Shown one piece after another: positions 13,293-26,049 of a DNA stretch of 64,000 nucleotides. The DNA is taken from positions 3,109,998-3,173,997 of the forward strand of contig JACEVL010000019.1 of NCBI GenBank assembly GCA_020284085.1. The letters run 5' to 3'. Every line of letters begins with the position of its first letter. Within the stretch, counting starts at the first letter, position 1. A model generated the notes under the pieces. It was not told the origin of the DNA. It did no database searches and was given only the letters and a program-made list of their open reading frames with translations. The position numbers and the translations under genes were made by a program. This DNA is from Aporrectodea caliginosa (taxonomy: Eukaryota > Annelida > Clitellata > Crassiclitellata > Lumbricidae).

Positions 13293-13839
13293 TCGTTAAA
13301 TTTATTAGTCTTAGTTAACTAGTTAAGAATTATTATGTTATATCTCATACTTGTGTTTTAATAGTTCTGCCAAAAATTTGCTTTTGTTACAGGTGGCCCA
13401 TTAGCGGGACCTAGGTCCTTTAGGGTCGTTGTCCTATTGATCCCCTTGTTGCTAGTCGATAGAGTAGCTGTACTTGTTATCTATTGTAACATGAGTTAAA
13501 AATTACTCGCGTTATTACCAAATTTAATCGTGCGATTAATTTCGATTAAAATTTTTAATCGTTGCCCACCCCTAAAATGTAATAATGTTTAAAGAGCAGT
13601 ACAGGATTGAACACTGAGCAGCGACACAGACAGACGTCGGCAGCTCCACTACTGCATCAATCCGAGTTTAGAAAGTAAGTTGGTTAGTTACTGTTTTACG
13701 ACGCTCTGTGTCATAACAAAGATGATTAGCGCCTCATGGTTATTATTTAAAAAACTGCAAAGATCTGTCGTTACAAACTTGATGAATCTTGAAAACTCAA
13801 GTTTTTCGATGAATAGATGATTTTAATTACCTAGAGAAG

Positions 13840-14000
13840 CTGAGTCCACGGCAGATCCAAACGAGAAAAAGATCTGAATGTTTTTGGAATATTCTGAAGA
13901 ACCCCTTCTTCGGAACTGATTACCTCAGACTTTCAGTCAACAATTGGTTCGGAGCTGTACGGAATCTCACAAGGGACACGCCGCGACACTAGAAAAACTT
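13840..14000. repeat. Duplicated upstream flank of the kinase-like genes
   Basis: GCGAGAAAAAGA and CGGAATCTCACAAGGGACA motifs are shared with 25680-25810, so the tandem duplication included about 1 kb upstream of exon 1. Possible shared promoter region; no core element is identified. Confidence 0.5.
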
Positions 14001-14299
14001 GCAGAAGTCAATAAATAGAGGGCCTACTATCCAGTAGACACAGAGCTCCTATAATAGTTGCCACAAGGAAATATCTAATCGCCACTGGTATTTGCAGTAA
14101 TCACTATTATATTGTGACTATTTCAAACCTTCTATTTTTCACTAGATAGTGGACCTTGTCTATACTAACCGCCCTATTCAATTTAGTAAGTTCGACATCT
14201 GGTTATTTTTATAGAGCTTTCTAAGCATCTCTTAACGAGCTCTATAATACATGTCTCTACCTCGACCACATCTTACTCTGTTTACTTGACCCACTGTAC

Positions 14300-14550
14300 A
14301 GGGCGAGCGTTGCCCTTTCTTAGGGCAGGTGCCCTTTGATTCAGCAAAAACAGTTGTCTATTATTAGATCGTCGCAGCAGATAAGAAAGGGTTTTGTTAT
14401 AAGGGTTTCCAGACAACAGAAACCGCTGTCAATGTAGACCACAGATGAGTTCCTCCTCTTGTTCTTTGGACTTCGTCTCAAATAATCGAAGAATCCAAAA
14501 CACGACTGGTGCTACGGAGGCCCATCGGGGACATGAGGCAGGTTACTTTT
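14300..14550. repeat. Inverted partner of 26050-26300
   Basis: GATGAGTTCCTCCTCTTGTT and GTTCTTTGGACTTCGTCTCA read on the plus strand here and on the minus strand near 26110-26160. Both flanks also carry CCCTTTCTTAGGGCAGGTGC-like text. Function unknown. Confidence 0.6.
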
Positions 14551-14944
14551 TCGTTCAATGGTTACCAGAAATAAAAGATATTTTCAGTACTTGATTGCTG
14601 TATTGTGTTATCTCGTCCGTGCTGTGAGCTTGTGGCATATCATTATAGTTTCATCTGGCCATCCTCTGTTTGGGCAGTGGGTCCAACTGCTGCTGAAACC
14701 GAAACAAGTTCTCAGTCACCTCCAAGGCAGAAATCTGTTTCTTGATTTCTGCTCCACCTGCGCCCCTAGCGAATTCAGCCATAATGAGTACACTGACCGT
14801 ACACTGTCGGTGGGAAGATCAGACGGTGAAGGAGAGGACTGACCAGTGACCACCCGCCATCGTATGCCAAGCTTAATAATATGAAGTCGCTAACACTTCA
14901 TACCCACGGCTGCTTCAGGGCTAGCTTAAGGGAATGCTCCTATT

Positions 14945-15010
14945 ATTCTTCTCTGCGCAGGCTTCTGTGTAGAAATCTTGAAAGGGCGCTATATAAATTT
15001 TCCGAATGAA
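14945..15010 (+). repeat. Retroelement 3' tail
   Basis: GTGTAGAAATCTTGAAAGGG then CGCTATATAAATTTTCCGAA. Same tail as the SINEs at 31741 and 52062. Confidence 0.6.
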
Positions 15011-15477
15011 GCTGTTCTGTATAGGCCTACTGTTCTATATACTGTTCTATTGTTCATTTCACATGGACTGTGACTGAAATTTCGGACTACGAGGCTTACG
15101 AATACGTCATGAGCCGCTTGATTCTTTTGGAAAGCAACGACCTCTACTGACCTCTATTGCATTTGGAACAGTGAACTCGATTCCAAAAGGTCAACGATAA
15201 ACAAAGGCGGTGGATTATATTTAGTGGCATTTTTCCGAGCTATAGTCAAAGTAGGCCTACTTTGAGTTCAGGTACATCTTACTGTGGCACTGACAACTGA
15301 CAACTTTTATTTCCAGAAGCACAATGCATATAACAATTAACAACAATTATAACTTGACTATTATAATATCAGTGCATTGGCTAGGGGAACAGGGCAAGAC
15401 CCAAAAGGGGCACAAGCCCCGCTTAATTAGGGTCATTTTGTTTTAACAATAATCATTTATGGCTGGTTAGTCAGTTG

Positions 15478-15630
15478 AAAGAAAGAAAGGTTCAACTCAA
15501 TAATGTTCTTAACTAAACAATAACATTGCAATTTACTAAGAACATCAATATGTACGAAAGAAAGGTTCAACTCAATAATGTTCTTAACTAAATAATAACA
15601 TTGCAAATTGAAACAAGAAGATCAATATCT
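15478..15630. repeat. Tandem duplication of about 76 bp
   Basis: GAAAGAAAGGTTCAACTCAA begins both halves (about 15479 and 15556); the units differ at a handful of bases. Confidence 0.8.
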
Positions 15631-15659
15631 AAACAATTCGATGTAACAGTGTTAAATGA

Positions 15660-16260
15660 AGTATGGTTAATCCTTCAAGTAACTATTCCACAGCTTCTTA
15701 AATTGGGTGTATGTGGGTGCATTCCGAATACTCATCGGTACTGCATTCCAAATTTTTGGACCACTACAACAAATTGAAAATCTACGATAATTAGTGCGTG
15801 CATATATGACATATAAACCACCAGAAGAAGATCTTGTACAATGACCATGCATCTCTACTACCTTCGTAAAATAGTTTGATGAATCAGGCAGCAAGTTTAT
15901 TGACAAAGTATACATGAAATTACCCAGTTGATAGCGATTTATTTTTTCAAAGTTCATAATATTATATTCTCTGTATCTGTATGCCGTGTGGGCATTAAAA
16001 GGATCTCTTGCAATAATTCTAATAGCTTTTTCTGCAGAACCAGAAGACATTTCAACCTAGTAGAATAGTTTGAGGCCCAGACAATATTACCATAATCAAA
16101 ATAGGGATTGATTAGTGTATAATATAAATTCCTACGAATATGAATTGGGATAAGGTAAGATATTCTCGCTAGTATACCAAGGTTTCTGGAAATTTTGCCA
16201 GCAATAATATTGATATGTTCAGTCCAAGTCAGACATTCGTCAATACATACACCATACATA
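15660..16260 (-). mobile_element. LINE reverse transcriptase C-terminal fragment
   Basis: Two overlapping minus-strand frames: CLTWTEHINIIAGKISRNLGIL..., VWASNYSTRLKCLLVLQKK, then AIRIIARDPFNAHTAYRY and SSGGLYVIYARTNYRRFSI. This is the usual thumb and C-terminal region of a jockey/CR1-group element. One frameshift near 16040. Confidence 0.75.
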
Positions 16261-16399
16261 TTTCGTTTGTATGATATTCCGTTTTATGCCAGTTTGTTTG
16301 TGCTATTTTGCTAAATGTTATTCTCTTGAATATTTTTCAGATAAGTGCTGCTATTACGTATTCCATCCTACTGAGTGTAACTCTTTGACACTCTTATAC

Positions 16400-16670
16400 A
16401 TATATTTATATGGTCTACAATTTTTGTGTGATATTTTTTGTGACATTTTTGTGATATTCTTTTTTATGGTAGACCTATTTTTGTGATATTCTTTTTTATG
16501 ATATTTTTATATTCAATTTATGATTTTTTATACAGTTTTTGTCTATGGTATTTTTGTGATATTCTTTTTATGATATTTTTTTATATTTTTTTTAATGATT
16601 TTTATATTCTTTTTTATGATATTTTGTGATAACAACATTTTATCATATTTTTGGTGATATTGTTGTCCCG
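16400..16670. repeat. AT-rich minisatellite
   Basis: Irregular repeats of GTGATATTCTTTTTTATGAT. Confidence 0.7.
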
Positions 16671-16984
16671 TCTAAAGATAAGACCATTCTAAATTCGATG
16701 AGTCAGTGAAAATACAGGTCTAGCTACGCTGGGGAAAATCATACTGAAGGGAATGAGTCTAAATAACACTGCGAGACAAGAATCGTCACTACGGGTGTAC
16801 GAAGGGTGCGAGTCGCACCGGGTGACATCTTCAGATTGTTCAAAGGGTTGACGCTAAAATGACTGTCTAGATATTTGTTCAGAGTTTCAGCAGAAATGTA
16901 TTACCTTTAAGTTAACAATTTACATATTACAACAAAAACATATCTCGTAAGCCCAGCTTACATTAGGCTACTGTATCAATTTAA

Positions 16985-18666
16985 CCCATTAACGCCCAAT
17001 GATCCCATCTGGGAACACGCGGATGAATTTAAGTATAAAATAAATGTATCGTGTTATTTAGTTACCGTGGGCAGCTTTTGACAGTTAAGTAGTCCATTTA
17101 CGATATTTAACCTAATCTTGAGTTTGCAAAAAATTCTAGTGGGCGGCAGCCATCTTTAAAGTTTCGGGTTTTTCAAAATTCGGCCGCTTCCAGTTTCTCG
17201 TCTGCATATCAGGTAAGAGCACTTAAATTTTAAAAGTGTTTATGTGATTTAAGTGTAACATTACGTAGCTACTGTTATGCCAAATATGCATTGAAAAATC
17301 AAATGTATTGTGGTAGAAATGTTTAGTAAATCTTTGATGTTCCCAAATGGGAACATTGGGCACAAATGTAGTCTGTTCCCATTTGGGAACATGATGGATA
17401 AATTCATTGAGTTATTGAAAACTCTGCATCGCGTGCATTACTACTTTCTATATTTATAAAAGAATATGAGATAAATTCGAATTTTTAATTTACACAGCAA
17501 TCACATCTTATATAATGCCTTTCTCAGGTGTAAAGAAAGGTCTCCTTGTCTGAGGCGATCACCATTATACAGTCTGATGCAGATGGAGTCAATGATAACA
17601 CTGCATGAGCAGCTTGTTCACCTAGCACAGGCTTCCATGAGGTCTACTACGGCAACTTCTTCATATGATAACTGTGAGATGGCATGACAACCAGCATGTG
17701 ACTCTAGCTACCAATTTCATTGCAGTAGAGCCTTTCGAAACGCTGGAGCTCAGCCAAAAAGTATGTGGTTTATATAAATCAACCAGCTGTCATTAGAGAG
17801 CATACTCTTCACATGGGTGTTGTGGGCATTCTGGACCCCTTCATGTCTAACTTTGAACCCGTATTTGGCTCCAAGAAGTGGTGGTGCCACTCTTTATCAA
17901 CTGTTTGAACATGACTGTTGTTGCTCCCTGGCCTTTGTTGCTGCCTGGCCTCTTCACGTGGAAGTCTGTGGCTTGTCTGATCAACTGGAGTTCTGTCGAC
18001 AAATTATGAACAATACTATACAACGGTTGGACAATCCTCCAACAACTCTATCAGATAGCCACTCAGTCAGTGACATCGCTACGTTTGAGTCGATAATCAT
18101 CTGGGTTCAGAGTGAAAGACAAACAAGATTTTGCAAGAAGAATATATGGCTGTAGGCTACTGTGCAAAGTGCATGGTTCTACTTCATCTGCACTACGAGC
18201 AGTAGTATCATATCATCGCATTTGAGACAGACTATTGAGAGTCTCCTGGAAGGCATTGTAGGGAAATACCTGAATTATGTTGATGTGTATGATGTGTTCA
18301 ATCGCAGAATTAGACAATGCTATCGTTGGCACTGCTTTATAACTTCTGAAAACTAGTTACTTCAACATTGATGTGTGGTTTTATTGCTCTAGCAAAGCAG
18401 CCTATATGCTGTGCATAAAGTAAAACTAGTGTAGTAACTGAAAACTGTAAATTTAACAGATTATCTTCAATAAATTTGCATGGTGTTCCCAAATGGGAAC
18501 AGACTCCATAAGTGCCCAATGTTCCCAAATGGGAACAGCACGCCATCTAGCGGCTGATCGCGGAATCACATAAATACAAGTTCCAGGGACCTTACCTAGC
18601 ATCATTTCTTATATTCCCAAGTATCAAAAAGATTGGCCATTGGGGGACAGTTTGGGCATTAATGGG
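16985..18666 (+). mobile_element. piggyBac-like element 1 with decayed transposase
   Basis: 1682 bp, flanked by TTAA at 16981-16984 and 18667-18670. Inverted ends CCCATTAAYGCCCAA. The plus strand near 17790-18230 holds the end of a PGBD-type transposase in broken frames: an MGVVGILDPF-like block, KKWW, a hydrophobic WPLF/WPLHVEVCG block, then a Cys-rich CAKCM stretch. Four near-perfect palindromes, TGTTCCCAAATGGGAACA, sit at 17338, 17374, 18484 and 18520. Transposase frame is lost, so not autonomous. Confidence 0.8.
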
Positions 18667-19451
18667 TTAAGTGAAGCTGAATTTCTCTATGCTAATTTAC
18701 TTTTTTAACCTTCTAACCTACCAAAAATTAATACGGATTCTCCATGGTCTAGTAAGGGAGGAGGTCCATGTGGTGATACCATGATTACCGCACTAGGTAA
18801 CACCAACTCTAGTAACGCCACTTGATAATTCGTAAGCGCTGCGTCAAGTCAAAAGGGTTGTCCAGAGATGGTCTAGGGAAGTTCGTAGTTCGGTTTCCAG
18901 AGAGACCATGGAGGGGGAGGTAGAGGAGCTACTAAGACGGGTTTCGTTATATTTTGCTAATGCATTGTTATTGCAATCACATTATTACATTATCTATGTA
19001 GTAATGTTATCCTATGTTACCATACCTTACTCATTATTATCTTGCCTTACATGTTTAGGCTACGTTGCTAATACCGTGTTTTCAATCCCGTAGTTTTTGT
19101 AGTTACATTAATACGATGGCTTCAATCGCGATAATGGAAGCTGAATTAATGAAAATAGTTTATTGTGCAACGTATTTTCTTGTGAAATAATTTAACAACG
19201 TAAACTACGGTTTAATCCCCTACATGTACTCATCATCTTATAATTCATATTCTTTGTAACAACTTCTTTGTCTGCCTAACTATCGATGTAGTTGCAATTA
19301 TTTACCTGTAGAGTCACTGTTTACATTACTGCATATTATAATTATATTTACCATGAAAATGTAAATGACTCTTAATAGTTCAGGCTATAGGGCCTACTGT
19401 GCTTTCTTTAACAAGAACAAAACGCAGAAACTGTTTGACCAAATCCTCTAC

Positions 19452-19457
19452 TTTATT
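19452..19457 (-). promoter_or_regulatory. Candidate polyadenylation signal AATAAA
   Basis: AATAAA on the minus strand, 70 bases past the stop codon of the intact kinase-like copy. The broken copy shows no AATAAA at the matching distance. Confidence 0.45.
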
Positions 19458-19526
19458 CTCGTTTGCTTCATATATCGGTTATTTATGAATCGCAATATAC
19501 GCCTGTTTCACAGCTATCCTCAAAAG

Positions 19527-22500
19527 TTATTTCGTTCTTCTTTCTTGTTCTAGTTCCCAGTTGCGATACCAAGCTCCTAACGCACTGGTAAATCCCGGAT
19601 TAGGAAGGAACACCCACTTGATTTGTTCCATCTACAAAGAATCAGAATAACCAAACACATATACAGGCTGCTTGTAAGCTCCTTCTACAAGAAACTAAAA
19701 TATCCAGTCACATTAACGCTCGCGAGATTTGCTCCTTAAAGAATCAACACAGTCAGTATCATTTAAAGGCAGTTTATATGCTTCACACCGAGCACATTAA
19801 GGTCCACTGGATGTGTTGCTAAAAATTCAGCAGATCACCTGTGAATGCACTTTTGTCGGTCTCACTGTGAGAATCAAAACAATCAACCTTACAGCCAATC
19901 GATTTGCTTCTCATAAAGTGAAATGAAACAAGGCAGCTGTTCTGCATCCTACTAAAAGGGAGCAAATCAAACAGCTGTTACAAAAATAAACGACCTCCCT
20001 TTTGAGAATCAAACAATACCTTACACCCAATCTATTTGCCCTCTTGCAGTAAGTAAAACAGAATGGGTAGATTAAAATAGAGTAAAATCTGTTGCCACAT
20101 GCAATAGAGTAAAACAGAATGGACGAATAAAAAAAAGTTAAATAAAATTTGCGGAGTAAAAGAGTTGATAGAATTGAATGTGATGGAGTAAAATTGAGTG
20201 TAGTTTAATGGAATAGAGTAAAATTAAGCGAATGTAATAGAGTAAAATGGAGTTCAATAGGATAGAGTAAAAATTGAGTAGAATAGAATAGAGTAGGCCT
20301 AAACTGAAGTAGAATGAAATAGTGTAAAATGGAGTATAATAGAATAGAACAGAGTGTTTTAAGAATAGAACAGAATCCAATACCATGCAATAACTGAAGT
20401 TTGATAATTCCATAAAAACTACAAATGCATCACAGAGGTGTAGGCCCTATAGCTATACACTACTCAAAGAAGCATTTCTTGTTTTCTAACCCCAAGCAAA
20501 GGCTGCAGAAGTGATTCCTCCAGAAGCCACTTTTGCAGAGTTTCTAGGGCCACGTGGCGACTAACGAAAGAACCAGTGACGACGACACATTTGGCATTGC
20601 TCAGACGAGCTGTGGCTGAAGCGTATTTAGCGATGATGGAAGCGACCATGTGCAGCAGACCAGCCGCCAAATCTTCCTTTGTGTAAGTACCTGAATAAAC
20701 CGATTCAGATACAGATCATTACACAACGACTGTATATTATTCCGCTAGCTTTCTCCGTTAAAAGCAGAGATCAATGTGGCCAAACAAATGCTGGAGTAGT
20801 TTTGGTTGTGAAAAACGGCACCATTTCAAAAGCTTTATATTAGAAAACCACAGCTGAGCTGTTTATGCACTATCACACGAAGCAGAAGAGCTCTGTTCAC
20901 GAATAGAGCTAGCCTGATAGACAGTGTTAGTGAATTCAATTTCCTAACCTCGGCATATGAGGATGGGTGGCCAGTCCTCTCTCTCGCCAACTCATCTTCC
21001 CATCGACAGTGTACGGCCAGTGTACTCATTACAGCTTAGTTGGCTTGGGTCGCAGATGGAACAGAAATCTTTTCAAGATTTGATCATCCGACCTCTCGGT
21101 GGACAGTCCAACACGCTAACTACTACGCCACATTTGTTACAAACCTGCGGGGATGTCTGCGGGAACAGCAGATCCGGGATCAGTTACATGAGCCTAAGTA
21201 TGTACCCAAAGTCTATTCAGTATTTAATTCCATTCTCAACGAAACCTTTACATGAACAACATTGTACGAATCTCATACCAACTTTCACATGATGAAAATC
21301 TTAAGTGTACCTTTATATGAATCTTCTGCCAGCTTTCCCATTGTGAAGATAACATGTGTTTCCGGCATTACGGAATACCAGTCATCTTCTTTCCGGTCCT
21401 TGACTTTCATGTCGCCGGACATGGTGTCCACTTTGCGATGGTCACCTCGACTGGCCATTTCGATCAGTTCGTCGTAGTCCTGGGAAAGAGTGGACAACAC
21501 TGGACAGGTCAGTCTCAGAATAATATTACAAACACGAACGTCAGGACTTCTAATTTTCCAGTGAACTAACAACGGTTTCATCTAAAGCGATCATCAATCT
21601 GTGTTGTATTCATTCATTCATTCATTCATTCATTCATTCATTCATTCCATTCGAGAATTTATATAGCGCCCCTTCAAGGAACCTATACTCAGAGACGCTC
21701 CCAGCCCAGCCACGGCTAAACAGAGAAGACTTGTATACCATGATAAAGGCTCTATATGAGCCATTGTATGATGGTGCATCATATTATATTATTACAAACT
21801 GTAACATTGTTGGTAAAAATGAGACAAATAGACCTGTGAATAGAATTTAAGACGAATCACCTTGGCCCCACATAAAGCTTTTCCAAGACTAAGGAATGTG
21901 AGTCCAGAAACTCCGCTGAAACAACCAAGGTCGAGTTTTCCGTCGTCCGTAATCTATAACACACAACGGAACATTCGAAGCCAATTTCTGCGACGAGGGT
22001 TTGCTATTGCGGTCAAAGTGAAAGGTATTTGGAAAGTCCAAGTGCAATGCTATCACGTGAAACGATGTAAATTCTTATTCACTTATGCTGCGTCTTCGAC
22101 AAAATTAAGCTGAAAATCCGTGTACCCATCCATTTTTTAGTCTTAAAACGCGCCATTCTTCTAGAAATATATGCATGATGATTATTAGCGTGATGATAAA
22201 TACTGCAGAAGCCCGACTGTTGATACAAAATGGTCTTGCTATATAGATGCCTATAATAATTAAGGATTTTTTTATTGCGCCCCTTCAGGTAATCTACTCA
22301 GAAGCGCTCCCAGTCCAACCACGGCTAAATAAGGAAGTCTTTAAATTAGCAAAGAACATAGTAGTATGGTCCCTAGGCACTGCACGGAGTGCAGCGACTG
22401 TACAGTTAATGAAACCGTTTCTGGGCAGACATACTAAAAAGTTACCCGTTCTCTTCCGAGAAAAACATTGAAATTTTTATTCCTATTCTATTCTCTTTCC

Positions 22501-24644
22501 AGACTTATTTTTTATTCTCGTTCTGTGGAACTATTCTAAAATAATTATTGATCTTATTCTATTCTCAGGAACTAAAATAACACTGATCAGACCGCATTGA
22601 TTTACGTCACACTCTGCTTACATTCAAACGGCAAAGTACTTACGATCATCATTGCATCTGCAGAACCACAATTGACGCTCAGTAATGGCCAATCTATTTC
22701 GTATTGACTGAGCTCCTCAGCCAACGTGGCTGCATCCGTCGTCATTATCTTCATAGCGTATGCGGCTGTGACCTCCTGGTCGACCTTGTCCTTGATTCCC
22801 TCGAATGTGCTGTCGCCCATCTCCATGCTGGCGCGTATCATCTGCAGGAAGCCTCTGACCGTCCTGAGGGCTCCGTCGACCGTCTCAGGGGAGAGGCCGA
22901 GCGGACGACAGGAAGACCCGGGAGAGTAAAACCCTTTGAGCGCTTTGTAGACGGCGTCCGGCTCAGAGATTGTCTTCATCCTGGAGTGGAGAGAGATTGT
23001 AATATGAGAACAGTGTTTGGGTGCATTGGTGGATGGTCTGGAGTATAGATGGATGACTGGATGGATGGATGAATGAATAATCGGTTGAGTGATTTGGCAG
23101 AAGGTGAGAGTGAGGGAGAATGTGGAAAAAACGAAGGACGAGAGTAAGAAGAAAAACAAGAAGAAGAACAAGAAGAACAAGAACCAAAAAAGGAACAAGA
23201 AAAAAGCAAGAAGAACATAAAGAACAAAAAGAAGAACAAAAAAAAGAAGAGGAAGTGACACGATGATAGAGAGGAAGTGTTAGTTAAATAAAAAGAAACA
23301 CAGATCTTTGCTACGTTGCTCGAGTGATCTTACTTGGTTTTGATAACCTCTTCCAGTTTTTCCTTAAAGCGCTGAGTCTGAACTCCAGTGTGGAACCATC
23401 CGTCTGCATCACTCGCAGACTCCATGACGTCACAGTGGTCCCGGATGAAACTAATCAGCTCCTCGTCTGCCCCACTCCGGAAGTAGCGCAGTCTCAGCAG
23501 TCCTTCGTTAGCCTCCGCCTACAAAGGAAACACGAATATTCTTTAGATTAATTAGCAAATGAAAATTTATGATAATAAATAATTAACAATGTAATGTGAT
23601 GTAAATCTTCGAAAATTTCTCAGCGACCACAAAAGTTTCATCAGGTCTTATTGTTTATGTTGAATTACTATTTTCAAACCTACTCTTCCACAGAGTTGCT
23701 GAGGATGCTATTTTTCCTACTTAAGCTTAAAGGTTAACTGGAAATCTGAATGACTTTGAGAACTATAATTATAGACCCACTACTCTGATCTCTGTAATTT
23801 CTAAGCTTTTTGAATCTTTGATCCTCAATATATGTCAGAAATATCTACTGGATGACGACCAAGAGTTTGCCCTGGCTGCAGGGGTTGCACTGATGCGCTT
23901 TTTGCCTTGAAATCAGCCATCAACCATTTCAATTCTAGAGGTAGACCTACTTGTGTGTATACTGCGACGCTTGATCTCAGAGAAGCTTTTGATAGCGTGA
24001 ACCATTTTAAATTGTTTAAAGAGTTACTTAGTTACGATATACCGATATCTATTGTCGACAATATCATAATTAGCATGATGAGCTGTTTGTATCGGTTAGA
24101 TGTAATGGTAGCTTGTCTCTACCAGTTCCATGTTGGCGTTGGTATTAGGCCCCGTCTCCTGCGCTGTTAAACCTTCCCGTGAAAGTATTAATTTCCAATT
24201 TAAGGCGAGCTGATAAATGTATGGATTGGCATGTACAGAATTATTTTATGGTTATCTGCATGCTGATGACACTATTTTACTCCCTTTTCTCCATAATGGT
24301 CTTCAGGTCATGTTGAATCTCTGCTGTGCTACCAGCAATGCACTTCTGCTTGAATTTAACTGTTCCCGGTATCATTGCATGCAATTTAGTAAAGCTTGTT
24401 TCAAGTCAATTAAAATATAGATTTTGTTGTAACTGAGCGCTAGTGAAAAAGTTTTTTCACACAACTTTGTGTTATTAGGCCTTTAAATAGCCTAAACCCT
24501 AAGAGAATGAGATTACATTTGAATAAGTAGGTCAACGACTCAACAGGGCAACATACTTTCCCGATGCGTTTTCCATTTTTGTAGTCTTCTTTTGACCTGT
24601 AAACTAATTTCGTCAGTGATCCACCTGGAACCAGCAAAGAATAA

Positions 24645-24686
<42 letters not shown>

Positions 24687-25205
24687 CTATATATATATAT
24701 ATATATTTGCTATAATATATAATATTTGTATTATGCATTATAAAATATAGCTGAATATAAATATATTGCGATCAGCAAATATGAACAATACACTGTGATT
24801 GATATTGTATTGCTATTGTAATAGCAGATGCCCAAGTGGTCTTTAACAGAGAATTTGAAGAGATTTTCGAGAATTCACTGCAGGTCTCGCTCAGCACACC
24901 CTCATGACTTTACTCCATTTACATTTAATTATGAATTATTCTAAACTAGAAATTTGAATCGATTGGATTCCATCCACATACCAGACTTATTGAGACAACC
25001 AAGAGTTAAGATGAGGATGAATATGTATGCTAAAATATACGCGAGAAAGTGATTAATGACAAAACTGACAGGTTTCCAGTTCTCTTATATAATAGGTAGG
25101 TAAACCTGCGTCCAATGAAAATCCCAGCGGAACAAGAGCCAAGTCTTCGGCAACCGTTAGGAGTACCTCGTCCGCAGAGCTCACTTCATTCTTCTGAGCG
25201 GCCAT
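19527..25205 (-). CDS. Divergent type II pantothenate kinase-like protein, intact copy (8 exons)
   Basis: Seen: exons, in transcript order, 25106-25205, 24557-24624, 23334-23518, 22644-22980, 21861-21953, 21311-21479, 20491-20690, 19527-19631. All junctions are GT-AG and keep one frame, giving 1257 bp or 418 residues. Start MAAQKNEV is the first ATG and is conserved in the neighbouring copy. Motifs in order: DAGGSLTKLVY (about 32-42, nucleotide-binding loop), FHTGVQTQRF (about 103), WPLLSVNCGSADAMMI (about 215-230), GVSGLTFL (about 243), DYDELIEMASRGDHRKVD (262-279), TYTKEDLAAGLLHMV (319-333), GFTSALGAW near the end. Known: type II pantothenate kinases phosphorylate pantothenate in the first step of CoA synthesis; the DELxxxASRG and EDxAxxLLHM wording resembles PANK4. 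Odd: the glycine-rich ATGGGAYKF and GGGTF family motifs are replaced, so it may be a pseudokinase (inference). There is no C-terminal phosphatase domain. Introns hold a LINE fragment and SINE pieces. Family call is fairly sure, catalysis unknown. Confidence 0.85.
20130..20385. repeat. AGAGTAAAAT minisatellite
   Basis: Degenerate units such as TAGAGTAAAATGGAGT, in intron 7 of the intact kinase-like gene. Confidence 0.7.
20960..21135 (-). mobile_element. tRNA-like SINE fragment
   Basis: On the minus strand GTGGCGTAGTAGTTAGCGTG is followed by a degenerate B-box region. It has the same A-box wording as the fragment at 9072. In intron 6 of the intact kinase-like gene. Confidence 0.45.
21606..21715 (-). 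repeat. Retroelement 3' tail with ATTC array
   Basis: Minus strand GAGCGTCTCTGAGTATAGGT then GGGGCGCTATATAAATTCTC and an AATG array. A second reverse tail is at 22265-22330. Confidence 0.6.
23660..24420 (+). mobile_element. Decayed LINE reverse transcriptase in kinase-like intron 2
   Basis: Plus strand blocks NYRPTTLISVISKLFESLIL, LDLREAFDSVNHFKLFKELL and LHADDTILLPF are recognisable RT motifs (YADD altered to HADD). Several frameshifts. Confidence 0.75.
24646..24706. repeat. TA dinucleotide array
   Basis: AT repeats with one GGC interruption, just upstream of kinase-like exon 2. Confidence 0.9.
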
Positions 25206-26049
25206 CTTGAATTTCTATAATATATAAGTACGTACATAAATACAGGCAAAAATACTTGCATATAATATGCATAGATAAACCTGTACGTTCATACATAAAT
25301 GAATGCATACATAATATATTCATGCATACACACATTGCTGCATAAATACATACGTCCAAACATAAATACATATATTATGCATAGATACATAAGTCTGCAT
25401 GCATAAATACACATGTACATACACATACATAAAAATATATTATAGCAATCCTTCTTAAAGCTTCAAGTTCAATTAAAACTATGGCCGGAAGTTGCGATAA
25501 TACGAGGAAGCCAGAGATGGAAATCCGAATGGTATATGCAAAGGAAACCAAACTCATCGCAGAAAATTAAACTATAAAGTCAGACTTACTAGCTACAGAT
25601 CCATCGTTACAAACCTCAGAAATCTTGAAAAGTCCTTCTACTATGATGAATAAATGAAATCAGTTGTTTGCAACTGCTTCCACGACAAATCCAAGCGAGA
25701 AAAAGACCCAAATGGTTGGGAATATTTCGAAGAACTCCTTCCGCAGAACTGATTTCCTCAGACGTTCAGACGGAGTCAGACGGAATCTCACAAGGGACAT
25801 GCCGAATTTTGTTTCGTCGACTATCTAAGTCTGTCTTATTATAAAACGTCTTCTGTCCTTTACACAGGGTTCCTGCGCCGCTCTCGTCCTTTACACACAT
25901 TGTTCCAGAAAAGGGCCGAGACAGATGCTAGATCTTGAATAGGTTTCTAGGCTTTCATCTCGCTCTTCTTGTACTGGTTTTCCAGCTGTTTCCCCTAAAC
26001 TGTTCATAACCACTGTAGATGATGTTTTTTAAATCTCTGGTAGCCACTT

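Noticed and set aside
18908..19093. Short hydrophobic plus-strand frame starting MEGEVEELLRR
   Set aside because: It overlaps a LINE 3' fragment at 18820-18960, and there is no paralog or splice support.
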